From Gracilimonas sp031580945 (GTDB lineage: Bacteria; Bacteroidota; Rhodothermia; Balneolales; Balneolaceae), in assembly GCA_031580945.1 (NCBI GenBank), contig JAVLBT010000076.1, positions 1-13,228 of the forward strand: a stretch of DNA of 13,228 nt, read 5' to 3'. The translations under genes and the position numbers were made by a program. Each line of letters starts with the position of its first letter. The stretch's first letter is position 1. Below the pieces are notes generated by a model. That model saw nothing but the letters and a program-made list of their open reading frames with translations. It made no database searches and was not told the DNA's origin. This document shows, one piece after another, positions 7,042 through 13,228 of this stretch.

Positions 7042-7875
7042 TTAAGCGTCTTCGCCTAATTGGAGTCGATGGAACGACTTGACCAACGGGGCGTCGTTTT
7101 GTTTCAGATAATCCTGAACAGAAACGCTATTGTCTTTGACGAACTTTTGCTCGAGTAGTACGCGTTCCTCATAGAAGCGGCGTAATTTACCTTTGGATGC
7201 TTGTTCTGCAATATGCTCAGGCTTCCCTTCATTCAATAATTGTTCTTTGGCAATTTCGAGTTCTTTTTCTACCAATGAAGAATCAACACCATCTCGAGTG
7301 ACCGCTAAGGGTTTCATAGCTGCAACCTGCATCGCTACATCTTTTCCGATGTTTTCGTCGGTAAGGTCTCCGTCAAATTCAGCTAAAACACCCAATTGGT
7401 TTCCAGGGTGTATATAATCAACCAGAGTTCCTTCAGTTGTAGTTAAAACAACATTATTGATCTCAATTTTCTCTCCGATCTTGCCAACCATTTCTTCCAA
7501 ATGCTTTTCAATGGTCAAACCCTCAACTTCAGCTTGAAGCAAATCGTCTACATTGTCAATATTATGCTCAAAAGCGGTGTTTAGGAATACTTCAGCATCG
7601 TCTTGAAATTCTTCATTACGTGCAACAAAGTCGGTTTCACAATTGATCTCAAGTAAAGCCGCTTTCTTTTTATCGTCACTAATACGGCTCAGGATCAATC
7701 CCTGATTGGCTTCACGATCTGATCTTTTCTCAGATACTTGCTGTCCTTTTTTACGGAGGAGTTCAACGGCTTGGTCAAAATCACCGTCTGCTTCGGCAAG
7801 GGCTTTTTTACAATCCATCATGCCTGCACCGGTCATATCACGAAGTTTTTTTACGTCAGCAGCAGAAATGCTCAT
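7042..7875 (-). CDS. tsf: Translation elongation factor Ts
   Basis: EF-Ts, the nucleotide-exchange factor that releases GDP from EF-Tu in the cytoplasm. At 277 residues it is close to the E. coli protein. The N-terminal UBA-like module is clear (ADVKKLRDMTGAGMMDCKKA at 6-25), followed by the core with the EF-Tu-contact motif TDFVARNE at 81-88. The two repeated core subdomains and the C-terminal helical part (EERVLLEQKFVKD) follow. The ATG start fits the family. It lies 33 bases downstream of rpsB, as in the conserved rpsB-tsf pair, and is followed by an intrinsic terminator. Confidence 0.97.
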   Translation of the reverse strand: MSISAADVKKLRDMTGAGMMDCKKALAEADGDFDQAVELLRKKGQQVSEKRSDREANQGLILSRISDDKKKAALLEINCETDFVARNEEFQDDAEVFLNTAFEHNIDNVDDLLQAEVEGLTIEKHLEEMVGKIGEKIEINNVVLTTTEGTLVDYIHPGNQLGVLAEFDGDLTDENIGKDVAMQVAAMKPLAVTRDGVDSSLVEKELEIAKEQLLNEGKPEHIAEQASKGKLRRFYEERVLLEQKFVKDNSVSVQDYLKQNDAPLVKSFHRLQLGEDA

Positions 7876-7908
7876 TGTCTTGAATAGTTTTGTATTGTTG
7901 AAATTTAT

Positions 7909-8811
7909 TTATTCTTCTTCGTCGTTGCTGTCAGCATCGTCAGATGATTTTGCTTTTTCAGCTTTTTCAGCTTTTTTAGTATCGCCTGAGTCTTTTTTCT
8001 TACTCTTTCGACGAGATCGAAGCTTGGTGCCGCGAGCAGCATCTTTAACATCTACTTCATCATCGCTGTCACCTTTGGATTCAGCAGCAGCTTGCTCCAT
8101 TACGTCTTCTTCCTGTTGAGCTTCGCGCTCTGCGTTACCTTCAATAATGGCGTCTGCAACCTGTGTAGTTACCAATTGAATAGTACGAGCTGAGTCATCA
8201 TTACAAGGAACGATATAATCAGGGACATCGGGGTCACTGTTGGTATCTACCATAGCAATAATTGGAATATGAAGTTTAATAGCTTCTTTTACAGCAAGGT
8301 GCTCTTTATTGATATCAACGACAAAAATGGCACCTGGAAGGCGGCCCATATTTTTAATACCACCTAATGCAGCATCAAGTTTGTCTTGCTCACGCTGAAG
8401 CATTAGACCTTCTTTTTTGGTGAGTTCATCAAAAGTACCGTCCGTTTTCATTTTCTCGATCTCTTCCATACGAGCAATACTTTTACGGACTGTGCTGAAA
8501 TTGGTAAGCATTCCACCCATCCAGCGCTGTGTAATGTATGGCATACCACAACGAAGGGCTTCAGTTTTAATTATTTCTGTGGACTGCTTTTTAGTTCCTA
8601 CAAACAGGATGGTTTTACCGGCACGAGCAAGTTTTTGAACTTCATCGAGGGCTTCCTGAAAGAAGGTCCGGGTTTTTTTAAGGTCAATTATATGGATTCC
8701 GTTTCGCTCCATGAAGATGAAATCTTTCATTTTTGGATTCCATCGACGGGTTAAGTGACCGAAGTGAGCGCCTGACTTAAGCAGGTCTTGAATAGATGCA
8801 GCTTTTGGCAT
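7909..8811 (-). CDS. rpsB: 30S ribosomal protein uS2 with charged C-terminal tail
   Basis: Ribosomal protein S2 of the small subunit. Residues 1-226 are a standard S2 core: LLKSGAHFGHLTRRWNPKM at 10-28, FVGTKKQ at 70-76, RWMGGMLTNF at 96-105, LPGAIFVVD at 158-166, and VDTNSDPDVPDYIVPCNDDS at 188-207. The total of 300 residues is longer than E. coli S2 (241). The extra part, about 227-300, is low-complexity: first acidic and glutamine/alanine rich, then a basic patch (KLRSRRKSKKK), then AEKAEKAK and an acidic end (DSNDEEE). It is probably disordered. Its DNA includes a near-perfect 9-base tandem repeat. The 198-base leader before the ATG could host S2 autoregulation as known in E. coli, but I recognise no specific motif. 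Confidence 0.97.
   Translation of the reverse strand: MPKAASIQDLLKSGAHFGHLTRRWNPKMKDFIFMERNGIHIIDLKKTRTFFQEALDEVQKLARAGKTILFVGTKKQSTEIIKTEALRCGMPYITQRWMGGMLTNFSTVRKSIARMEEIEKMKTDGTFDELTKKEGLMLQREQDKLDAALGGIKNMGRLPGAIFVVDINKEHLAVKEAIKLHIPIIAMVDTNSDPDVPDYIVPCNDDSARTIQLVTTQVADAIIEGNAEREAQQEEDVMEQAAAESKGDSDDEVDVKDAARGTKLRSRRKSKKKDSGDTKKAEKAEKAKSSDDADSNDEEE
7952..7978. repeat. 9-base tandem repeat inside the rpsB tail
   Basis: On the plus strand GCTTTTTCA occurs twice in a row and is followed by a diverged third copy beginning GCTTTTTTA. It encodes the AEKAEKAK stretch of the S2 tail. Copy-number changes would keep the reading frame. Confidence 0.6.
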
Positions 8812-8851
8812 GATTTAAAGTATGTAAGTTTAGGTTAATCCTCTATGGGGG

Positions 8852-8868
8852 TCATCCTCAATCGTAAA
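8852..8868 (+). repeat. Dispersed 17-mer, copy 1 (upstream of rpsB)
   Basis: TCATCCTCAATCGTAAA matches 16 of 17 bases of the reverse complement of 10032-10048. It ends 41 bases upstream of the rpsB start. Copy 2 lies upstream of acnA in the same orientation relative to its downstream gene. It lies in the 198-base rpsI-rpsB gap, which also has the 10-base palindrome CACATATGTG. It could be a degenerate intergenic repeat or a shared control site. Confidence 0.45.
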
Positions 8869-8988
8869 TCCTGACTATTTTATCAGAACACCAAACGATG
8901 AGTCACCACATATGTGTGATTTTGTTTTTGTGAAAAGTTATTGGTTAGAAGTGTAATGGCTAATTGTGGACATTGCCCTATTAACCAT

Positions 8989-9015
8989 TAACAAATAACG
9001 AATAACAAATTATCG
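8989..9015. repeat. Short AT-rich imperfect tandem repeat at the rpsI 3' end
   Basis: Two units beginning TAACAAAT and ending in a CG (TAACAAATAACG, then TAACAAATTATCG), with two bases between them, overlap the rpsI stop codon at 9010-9012. It could form weak low-complexity structure only; no terminator is seen here. Confidence 0.35.
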
Positions 9016-9396
9016 TTTAGAAAACTGGAATTTCTTACGGGCTTTAGGTTGTCCGTATTTTTTACGTTCAACCATTCTATCATCACGCGTAAGAAGTCCG
9101 TGTCCTTTAAGAATGCTGTGTAGTTCTTCATTTTCTCCATCGAGAGCACGGGCAAGAGCATGAGATATAGCGCCGGCCTGACCGGTACTTCCACCGCCAC
9201 GCACGGTGATCTTTATATCATACTTACCTTCAGTTTCTGTAACAGACATTGGAAATAATGCAATATTACGACGTGCTTTAACGGGAAAGTATTCTTCAAT
9301 TGGTTTATGGTTGACGAGAACTTCGCCATTACCCGGTTGAATATATAAACGGGCAGTTGCAGTTTTTCGTCGTCCTATGTAATTCGCTTGTGCCAT
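9010..9396 (-). CDS. rpsI: 30S ribosomal protein uS9
   Basis: Ribosomal protein S9 of the small subunit, 128 residues, normal length. Visible: YIGRRKTATARLYIQPGNGE near the N-terminus, the glycine-rich RGGGSTGQAGAISHALARAL in the middle, GLLTRDDRMVERKKYGQPKA, and the basic tail KARKKFQFSKR. In other bacteria that tail reaches the P-site tRNA. The ATG at 9396 matches the family start. It lies 18 bases downstream of rplM, the usual rplM-rpsI operon. The 198-base gap to rpsB has no clear terminator, so transcription may continue. Confidence 0.97.
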   Translation of the reverse strand: MAQANYIGRRKTATARLYIQPGNGEVLVNHKPIEEYFPVKARRNIALFPMSVTETEGKYDIKITVRGGGSTGQAGAISHALARALDGENEELHSILKGHGLLTRDDRMVERKKYGQPKARKKFQFSKR

Positions 9397-9414
9397 TATT
9401 CAGTTTTGGATGGT

Positions 9415-9858
9415 TTAAAGCTCAATTAATTCTGGTTCTTGTGCGGTATGCGGATGAACCGGGCCTGCATAAACGCGCAGGTTTCCTGCAATTTTACGCC
9501 CCAGTTTATTCTTTGGAAGCATTCCCCTCACGGCAGTGGTAACCAAAGACGTAGGATCTTTCTCCATCATTTCTTCCGCCGTAGTATATTTCTCTCCACC
9601 TGGGTAAAAAGTATGACGAAAATAAGTCTTGTCCGTCATTTTTTTACCAGTCAGCTTCACTTTATCCGCATTGATGACAATTACATTGTCACCGGTATCC
9701 ATATGTGGAGTAAAGGTTGGCTTGTGTTTGCCTCTCAAAATTTTTGCAATTTCGCTACTCAAACGCCCTAAAGGCTGATCTTCTGCGTCAAAAATCACCC
9801 ACTTTTTCTCAATATCTGAGGGCTTGGCTGAGTATGTTTTAAAACTTAGTGTGTCCAC
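9415..9858 (-). CDS. rplM: 50S ribosomal protein uL13
   Basis: Ribosomal protein L13 of the large subunit, 147 residues, normal length. Visible: KKWVIFDAEDQPLGRLSSEI near the N-terminus, LRGKHKPTFTPHMDTGDNVI, DKTYFRHTFYPGG, and the conserved VRGMLPKNKLGRKIAGNLRVY region. The start codon is GTG (encoding the initial Met of MDTLSFKT), chosen because the family in this phylum begins MDTLS. It is the first gene of the rplM-rpsI-rpsB-tsf block. A promoter-like pair lies about 40-70 bases upstream. Confidence 0.97.
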   Translation of the reverse strand: MDTLSFKTYSAKPSDIEKKWVIFDAEDQPLGRLSSEIAKILRGKHKPTFTPHMDTGDNVIVINADKVKLTGKKMTDKTYFRHTFYPGGEKYTTAEEMMEKDPTSLVTTAVRGMLPKNKLGRKIAGNLRVYAGPVHPHTAQEPELIEL

Positions 9859-9897
9859 GATTAAACTCGTTTTATTTTGTCATTTTGGAAAGTTGAA

Positions 9898-9927
9898 TAA
9901 GATATAGTTTATTCTTGTAGATATCAA
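9898..9927 (-). promoter_or_regulatory. Candidate promoter of the rplM operon
   Basis: The minus strand has TTG (9925-9927), a 20-base spacer, then TATCTTA (9898-9904). This resembles the -33 TTG and -7 TAnnTTTG arrangement of Bacteroidota. It would give a leader of roughly 30 bases before the GTG at 9858. It is the only site in the window where both elements are seen at proper spacing. Confidence 0.4.
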
Positions 9928-10005
9928 TACATGAGCCAATAAAAAATGGCAGAAGTATTTTGGTTAAGAAAAGAATTACAGGTATTCCTTCCGACAAATT
10001 AATCA

Positions 10006-10019
10006 GATGACCGGTCATC
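10006..10019. promoter_or_regulatory. Perfect 14-base palindrome, candidate operator
   Basis: GATGACCGGTCATC equals its own reverse complement. The flanking bases do not extend it. It lies about 100 bases upstream of the candidate rplM promoter and about 150 bases upstream of the candidate acnA promoter. Continuous dyads of this size are typical binding sites of dimeric regulators; no known operator is assigned. Confidence 0.45.
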
Positions 10020-10048
10020 CTTAACTTGCATTTTACGATTTAGGATGA
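10015..10048. repeat. Inverted repeat overlapping the palindrome
   Basis: TCATCCT (10015-10021) and AGGATGA (10042-10048) are perfect 7-base inverted arms around a 20-base loop. The left arm reuses half of the 14-base palindrome, so the two structures exclude each other. It resembles the REP-like palindromes beginning GTCATCCT that I recall from intergenic DNA of this phylum, in decayed form. No T-run follows. Confidence 0.4.
10032..10048 (-). repeat. Dispersed 17-mer, copy 2 (upstream of acnA)
   Basis: On the minus strand this reads TCATCCTAAATCGTAAA, differing at one base from copy 1 at 8852-8868. It ends 167 bases upstream of the acnA start. It shares its AGGATGA end with the right arm of the inverted repeat here. 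Confidence 0.45.
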
Positions 10049-10169
10049 GAACATAATCAATTAAGGTATGAGGCATATATCCTCAGAATCGAGTTCGGGG
10101 TAAAGGACTGGTAAGGCAAAACAATGTTACAATTAGAGAGGAATTAAAGACAATCCCCAAAAAAAATTG

Positions 10170-10176
10170 TACCTTT
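10170..10176 (+). promoter_or_regulatory. Possible -7 element of acnA
   Basis: TACCTTT, within TTGTACCTTTCGA, partly matches TAnnTTTG and lies 39 bases before the acnA ATG. The same TTGTACCTT precedes the M48 protease gene at 101-109. No clear -33 element is visible. Confidence 0.3.
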
Positions 10177-10215
10177 CGACCCGGAAAAAAGTAAATCCAA
10201 ATATTTGAAATTATC

Positions 10216-12927
10216 ATGACCGACAAACTGAAAAAAACCAGAGTTGAATTTGACACCGGTTCAGGCAAAGCCTTTTTACATAGCTTGCCAAAATTGAAGG
10301 AACTGGGATACCCGAATATTGACAAACTGCCATTCTCCGTTAAGATTTTATTGGAAGCAGTATTGCGTGAATTAGATGACTACACAGTAACCGAAAAGGA
10401 TGTGGAGGCCCTTGCCAATTATGATGCAAAAAACCCACAAGGAGAAATTCCTTTTAAACCATCTCGGGTTGTGCTTCAGGACTTTACCGGTGTACCCGCA
10501 GTTGTAGATCTTGCTGCCCTTCGCTCGGCTATGAAACGCATGGGTGGAAAAGCCACTGATATCAATCCTCAGGTCCCGGTAGACCTGGTCATTGATCACT
10601 CTGTGCAAGTTGATATGTTTGGACAGGATGCTGCACTTATGTTCAATGTGGAAAAAGAAATGGAGCGTAACAACGAGCGTTACGAATTTCTGAAATGGGG
10701 TAAAGAAGCATTTGATAATTTCCGTGTGGTTCCTCCAGGCCGTGGAATTGTACATCAGGTGAACCTGGAATATTTGGGACGAGGTGTTTTTACCCGTAAA
10801 GAAGAAGATGGATCTGTTACCGCTTACCCGGATACATTGGTGGGAACTGATTCTCATACCACGATGATCAACGGACTTGGAATCCTCGGTTGGGGTGTTG
10901 GTGGAATTGAAGCGGAGGCTGCCATGCTGGGCCAGCCGATTTCCATGTTGGTGCCTGAAGTAGTTGGAATGAAACTTACCGGAAAACTCAGAGAGGGAAT
11001 CACAGCAACAGATCTGACACTGACAGTGACCCAAATGCTTCGACAGCATGGGGTAGTTGGTAAATTTGTAGAATTTTATGGAGATGGCCTCAGTAACATG
11101 AGTCTGCCTGATCGTGCAACTATTGCAAATATGTCTCCCGAGTATGGTGCTACCATGGGTTTCTTTCCCATCGATGAAGAGGCACTTCGATATATGCGCA
11201 GAACAGGCCGGTCTGAAGAACTTGTGAGTTTGGTTGAAAATTATACGAAAGCTCAGGGCTTGTACAGAACAGATGATACACCGGATCCAGAATTTTCGTC
11301 TACACTTGAGTTGGATCTTAGCACAGTAGAAACTTCACTGGCTGGCCCAAAACTTCCTCATGACCGCATCAAGCTGAACAATATGAAGGAGGCTTTTGAA
11401 CACTCTCTGACCAGTGATGATCCAACGATGGGTTTTAACCTAACTCAGGAAAAACTGGCCAACAAAGGATTATACAAAAATGGTCAGGAAATTGAGATGA
11501 AACACGGAGACGTGGTTATTGCAGCCATCACTTCTTGTACGAACACTTCAAATCCAAGTGTAATGTTGGGGGCGGGTATTGTAGCAAAGAAAGCATATGA
11601 GAAAGGACTTAAAGTACCGGCATATGTAAAAACCTCTCTTGCCCCGGGTTCTCGTGTAGTAACAGAATACCTGAAAGAAGCTGGCTTAACCGAATATATG
11701 GATAAGCTTGGGTTTAATTTGGTGGGTTATGGTTGCACAACATGTATTGGAAACTCTGGTCCGTTGCCTGAAGAAGTAGAGCGGGCGATCAAAGAAGGGG
11801 ATCTGATTGCAGCAGGTGTACTTTCTGGGAACAGAAACTTTGAAGGCCGAATTCATCCATGGGTGAAAGCCAATTATTTGGCTTCCCCACCTTTAGTTGT
11901 TGCATATGCACTTGCCGGTAGTGTTGACATCGACCTGGCAACTGAGCCGCTGGGTAAAGACAAAGAGGGGAATGATGTTTACCTGAAAGATATATGGCCA
12001 ACAACTGCCGAAATCGCTGAGCACCTTGATGCCGCAATTCGACCTGAACTCTTCGATAAGATGTACAGTGATATATTCGAATCTCCAACCTGGGAAGAAA
12101 TTCCAGTATCGGGTGGTGATCAGTTTAACTGGAGCGAAGATTCAACCTATATTCAAGAGCCACCATTTTTCATGGGTATGAGTGAAGATCCTGAACCCAT
12201 CCAACCTATCAAAGGAGCTCGAGCTCTTGTAAAGGTAGGAGATTCAATTACAACAGATCATATTTCTCCAGCAGGAAATATCGCTGAAGAATCTCCAGCC
12301 GGAAAGTACCTGATAGAACGAGGGGTGGAAAAAGTCGATTTCAACTCATACGGCTCACGTCGGGGCAACGATCGTGTAATGACGCGCGGTACGTTTGCTA
12401 ATGTGAGATTCAAAAATCAGTTGGCTCCGGGTAAAGAAGGAGGATATACCAAATATCATCCGACCGGTGAGATCACAACGATCTATGAGGCTTCCCTGAA
12501 GTACAAAGAAACGAACACACCACTGGTAGCAATAGCAGGAACACAATATGGAACGGGCTCATCCCGAGACTGGGCTGCAAAAGGAACAGCATTATTAGGT
12601 GTTGAAACGGTAATTGCAACTTCTTACGAGCGTATTCATCGTTCAAACCTGATTCAAATGGGTGTGCTCCCACTTCAATTTAAAGAAGGGGAAACTGCCG
12701 ATAGCCTGGGTTTGGATGGTTCCGAAACGTTCGATATCCATGTGGATGATAATGTTAAAGCACAGGATGAGATCAAAGTTACGGCAACTAAAGAAGACGG
12801 AGAAGTGATCGAGTTTCTAACGGATTGCCGTATTGATACTCCGGTCGAAGTCGATTATTACCGGAACGGAGGAATACTGCATACAGTACTACTCGACTAC
12901 CTGAAAAAAAGTAAAGCTGATAATTAG
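10216..12927 (+). CDS. acnA: Aconitate hydratase, AcnA/IRP type
   Basis: Aconitase, which interconverts citrate and isocitrate through cis-aconitate in the TCA cycle, using a [4Fe-4S] cluster in the cytoplasm. At 903 residues it is slightly longer than E. coli AcnA (891) and belongs to the AcnA/IRP1 class rather than the shorter mitochondrial or AcnB classes. Cluster cysteines are C441 (AITSCTNTSNPS) and C507 and C510 (GYGCTTCIGNSGPL). Other active-site segments are IDHSVQVD (D127, H128), TLVGTDSHTTMINGLG, RNFEGRIHP, DHISPAGNI and GTGSSRDWAAKG (S783, R784). The swivel domain at the C-terminus is complete. Apo-forms of this class bind mRNA in some bacteria; nothing here tests that. The ATG fits the family start. 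The gene stands alone, with an intrinsic terminator 21 bases after its stop. Confidence 0.97.
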   Translation: MTDKLKKTRVEFDTGSGKAFLHSLPKLKELGYPNIDKLPFSVKILLEAVLRELDDYTVTEKDVEALANYDAKNPQGEIPFKPSRVVLQDFTGVPAVVDLAALRSAMKRMGGKATDINPQVPVDLVIDHSVQVDMFGQDAALMFNVEKEMERNNERYEFLKWGKEAFDNFRVVPPGRGIVHQVNLEYLGRGVFTRKEEDGSVTAYPDTLVGTDSHTTMINGLGILGWGVGGIEAEAAMLGQPISMLVPEVVGMKLTGKLREGITATDLTLTVTQMLRQHGVVGKFVEFYGDGLSNMSLPDRATIANMSPEYGATMGFFPIDEEALRYMRRTGRSEELVSLVENYTKAQGLYRTDDTPDPEFSSTLELDLSTVETSLAGPKLPHDRIKLNNMKEAFEHSLTSDDPTMGFNLTQEKLANKGLYKNGQEIEMKHGDVVIAAITSCTNTSNPSVMLGAGIVAKKAYEKGLKVPAYVKTSLAPGSRVVTEYLKEAGLTEYMDKLGFNLVGYGCTTCIGNSGPLPEEVERAIKEGDLIAAGVLSGNRNFEGRIHPWVKANYLASPPLVVAYALAGSVDIDLATEPLGKDKEGNDVYLKDIWPTTAEIAEHLDAAIRPELFDKMYSDIFESPTWEEIPVSGGDQFNWSEDSTYIQEPPFFMGMSEDPEPIQPIKGARALVKVGDSITTDHISPAGNIAEESPAGKYLIERGVEKVDFNSYGSRRGNDRVMTRGTFANVRFKNQLAPGKEGGYTKYHPTGEITTIYEASLKYKETNTPLVAIAGTQYGTGSSRDWAAKGTALLGVETVIATSYERIHRSNLIQMGVLPLQFKEGETADSLGLDGSETFDIHVDDNVKAQDEIKVTATKEDGEVIEFLTDCRIDTPVEVDYYRNGGILHTVLLDYLKKSKADN

Positions 12928-12948
12928 TAGGTGTCTATGTTCAAAATT

Positions 12949-12980
12949 AAAGGTGCAGACAGGTGCTGTACCTTTCTTTT
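12949..12980 (+). terminator. Intrinsic terminator after acnA
   Basis: AAAGGTGCAG pairs with CTGTACCTTT over 10 base pairs (one G-U) around a 7-base loop, followed by CTTTT. It begins 21 bases after the acnA stop. The T tract is short and interrupted, so strength is moderate. Confidence 0.65.
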
Positions 12981-13048
12981 GAGCTCTATTCAATATTTTT
13001 AGAAGCCAAAGCTTTTTTATTTATATTATGATTTGTGTCGCATTTTAA

Positions 13049-13228
13049 ATTTTTCGGGAAATTGTTATCAACGAACAAAATAAAAATATAACAGATAGAG
13101 AAGGACAAGATCGTTTATTGCTTCATGTTATTGATGGAATAAATCGTACGCTTCAGCTCAAAGAAGTATTAAGAGAATGCATGGAAGCAGCAAAATTGGT
13201 CATGCAATCTGAAGCAAGTTCTTTAATG
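13049..13228 (+). CDS. GAF-domain protein, N-terminal fragment (runs off the window)
   Basis: The open frame begins after an in-frame TAA at 13046 and continues past the window end. The readable part includes DREGQDRLLLHVIDGINRTL and then QLKEVLRECMEAAKLVMQSE, ending ASSLM. This is the typical entry of a GAF domain (an INxTLxLxExL helix, then EAxSLM). Such domains head sensor kinases, cyclase regulators and phosphatases; the output domain lies outside the window. The start is uncertain. No ATG or GTG occurs in frame between the stop and the domain. Options are ATT at 13061, ATC at 13067, or TTG at 13118, the last beginning within the GAF entry helix. Coordinates give the open frame, not a defined start. 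Confidence 0.7.
   Translation, partial: MFREIVINEQNKNITDREGQDRLLLHVIDGINRTLQLKEVLRECMEAAKLVMQSEASSLM

Larger units (their letters stand above)
9859..10215. other. 357-base divergent intergenic region between rplM and acnA
   Basis: No coding sequence is supported. It contains the candidate rplM promoter at 9898-9927, a perfect 14-base palindrome at 10006-10019, a hairpin at 10015-10048 that shares bases with the palindrome, copy 2 of the dispersed 17-mer at 10032-10048, a possible acnA -7 element at 10170-10176, and the 10-base palindrome CAAATATTTG at 10198-10207 just before the acnA start. The density of dyads suggests regulation of one or both divergent units. Confidence 0.55.

Noticed and set aside
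7706..8119. 137-codon serine-rich plus-strand frame across tsf and rpsB
   Set aside because: It is the reverse of the charged rpsB tail and the tsf start; its serine runs come from the GAA/AAA/GAT-rich tail codons.
10372..11049. 225-codon open frame on the minus strand inside acnA
   Set aside because: It lies fully antisense to a certain gene; its histidine- and cysteine-rich translation matches no family and is what the reverse of acnA codons would give.
12966..12976. Third TGTACCTTT occurrence, considered as a promoter for the GAF gene
   Set aside because: It is the right arm of the acnA terminator hairpin, which explains it better.

Overview
The window is ordinary chromosomal DNA, about 40% GC by eye, and looks like a member of the Bacteroidota/Balneolota group. 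The reasons are: most starts lack a Shine-Dalgarno sequence; candidate promoters resemble the TAnnTTTG -7 element of that group; and the ribosomal genes run rplM-rpsI-rpsB-tsf-pyrH. A large AcnA/IRP-type aconitase, a Ste24-like protease and HisKA_2 kinases together would suit Balneolota. The phylum is an inference; nothing here fixes genus or species.

Left part (1-6243): a Ste24/M48 membrane zinc protease (+) converges with a membrane-bound HisKA_2 histidine kinase (-). A transsulfuration-type PLP enzyme (+) is divergent from that kinase and is followed by a secreted thioredoxin-fold protein with a WCxxC site. After a 357-base non-coding gap comes the most unusual gene of the window: a soluble protein joining an XRE-type DNA-binding domain, a PAS sensor domain and a complete HisKA_2 plus HATPase kinase in one chain. 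Neither kinase has a response regulator beside it.

Middle part (6247-9858, all minus strand): a translation block, transcribed rplM (uL13), rpsI (uS9), rpsB (uS2), tsf (EF-Ts), then pyrH (UMP kinase). A strong intrinsic terminator sits between tsf and pyrH, so pyrH output may be separated from that of the ribosomal genes. The S2 protein has a long charged tail. The rpsI-rpsB gap carries short degenerate repeats.

Right part (9859-13228): a 357-base divergent intergenic region holds a perfect 14-base palindrome, a hairpin that would compete with it, and a second copy of a 17-mer also found upstream of rpsB. It is followed by acnA (aconitate hydratase, TCA cycle) with its own terminator. The window ends inside the start of a GAF-domain protein that has no ATG or GTG start in its open frame.

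I found no mobile element, CRISPR array, tRNA or rRNA. Most of the content is housekeeping; the XRE-PAS-kinase fusion is the best candidate for something little described.
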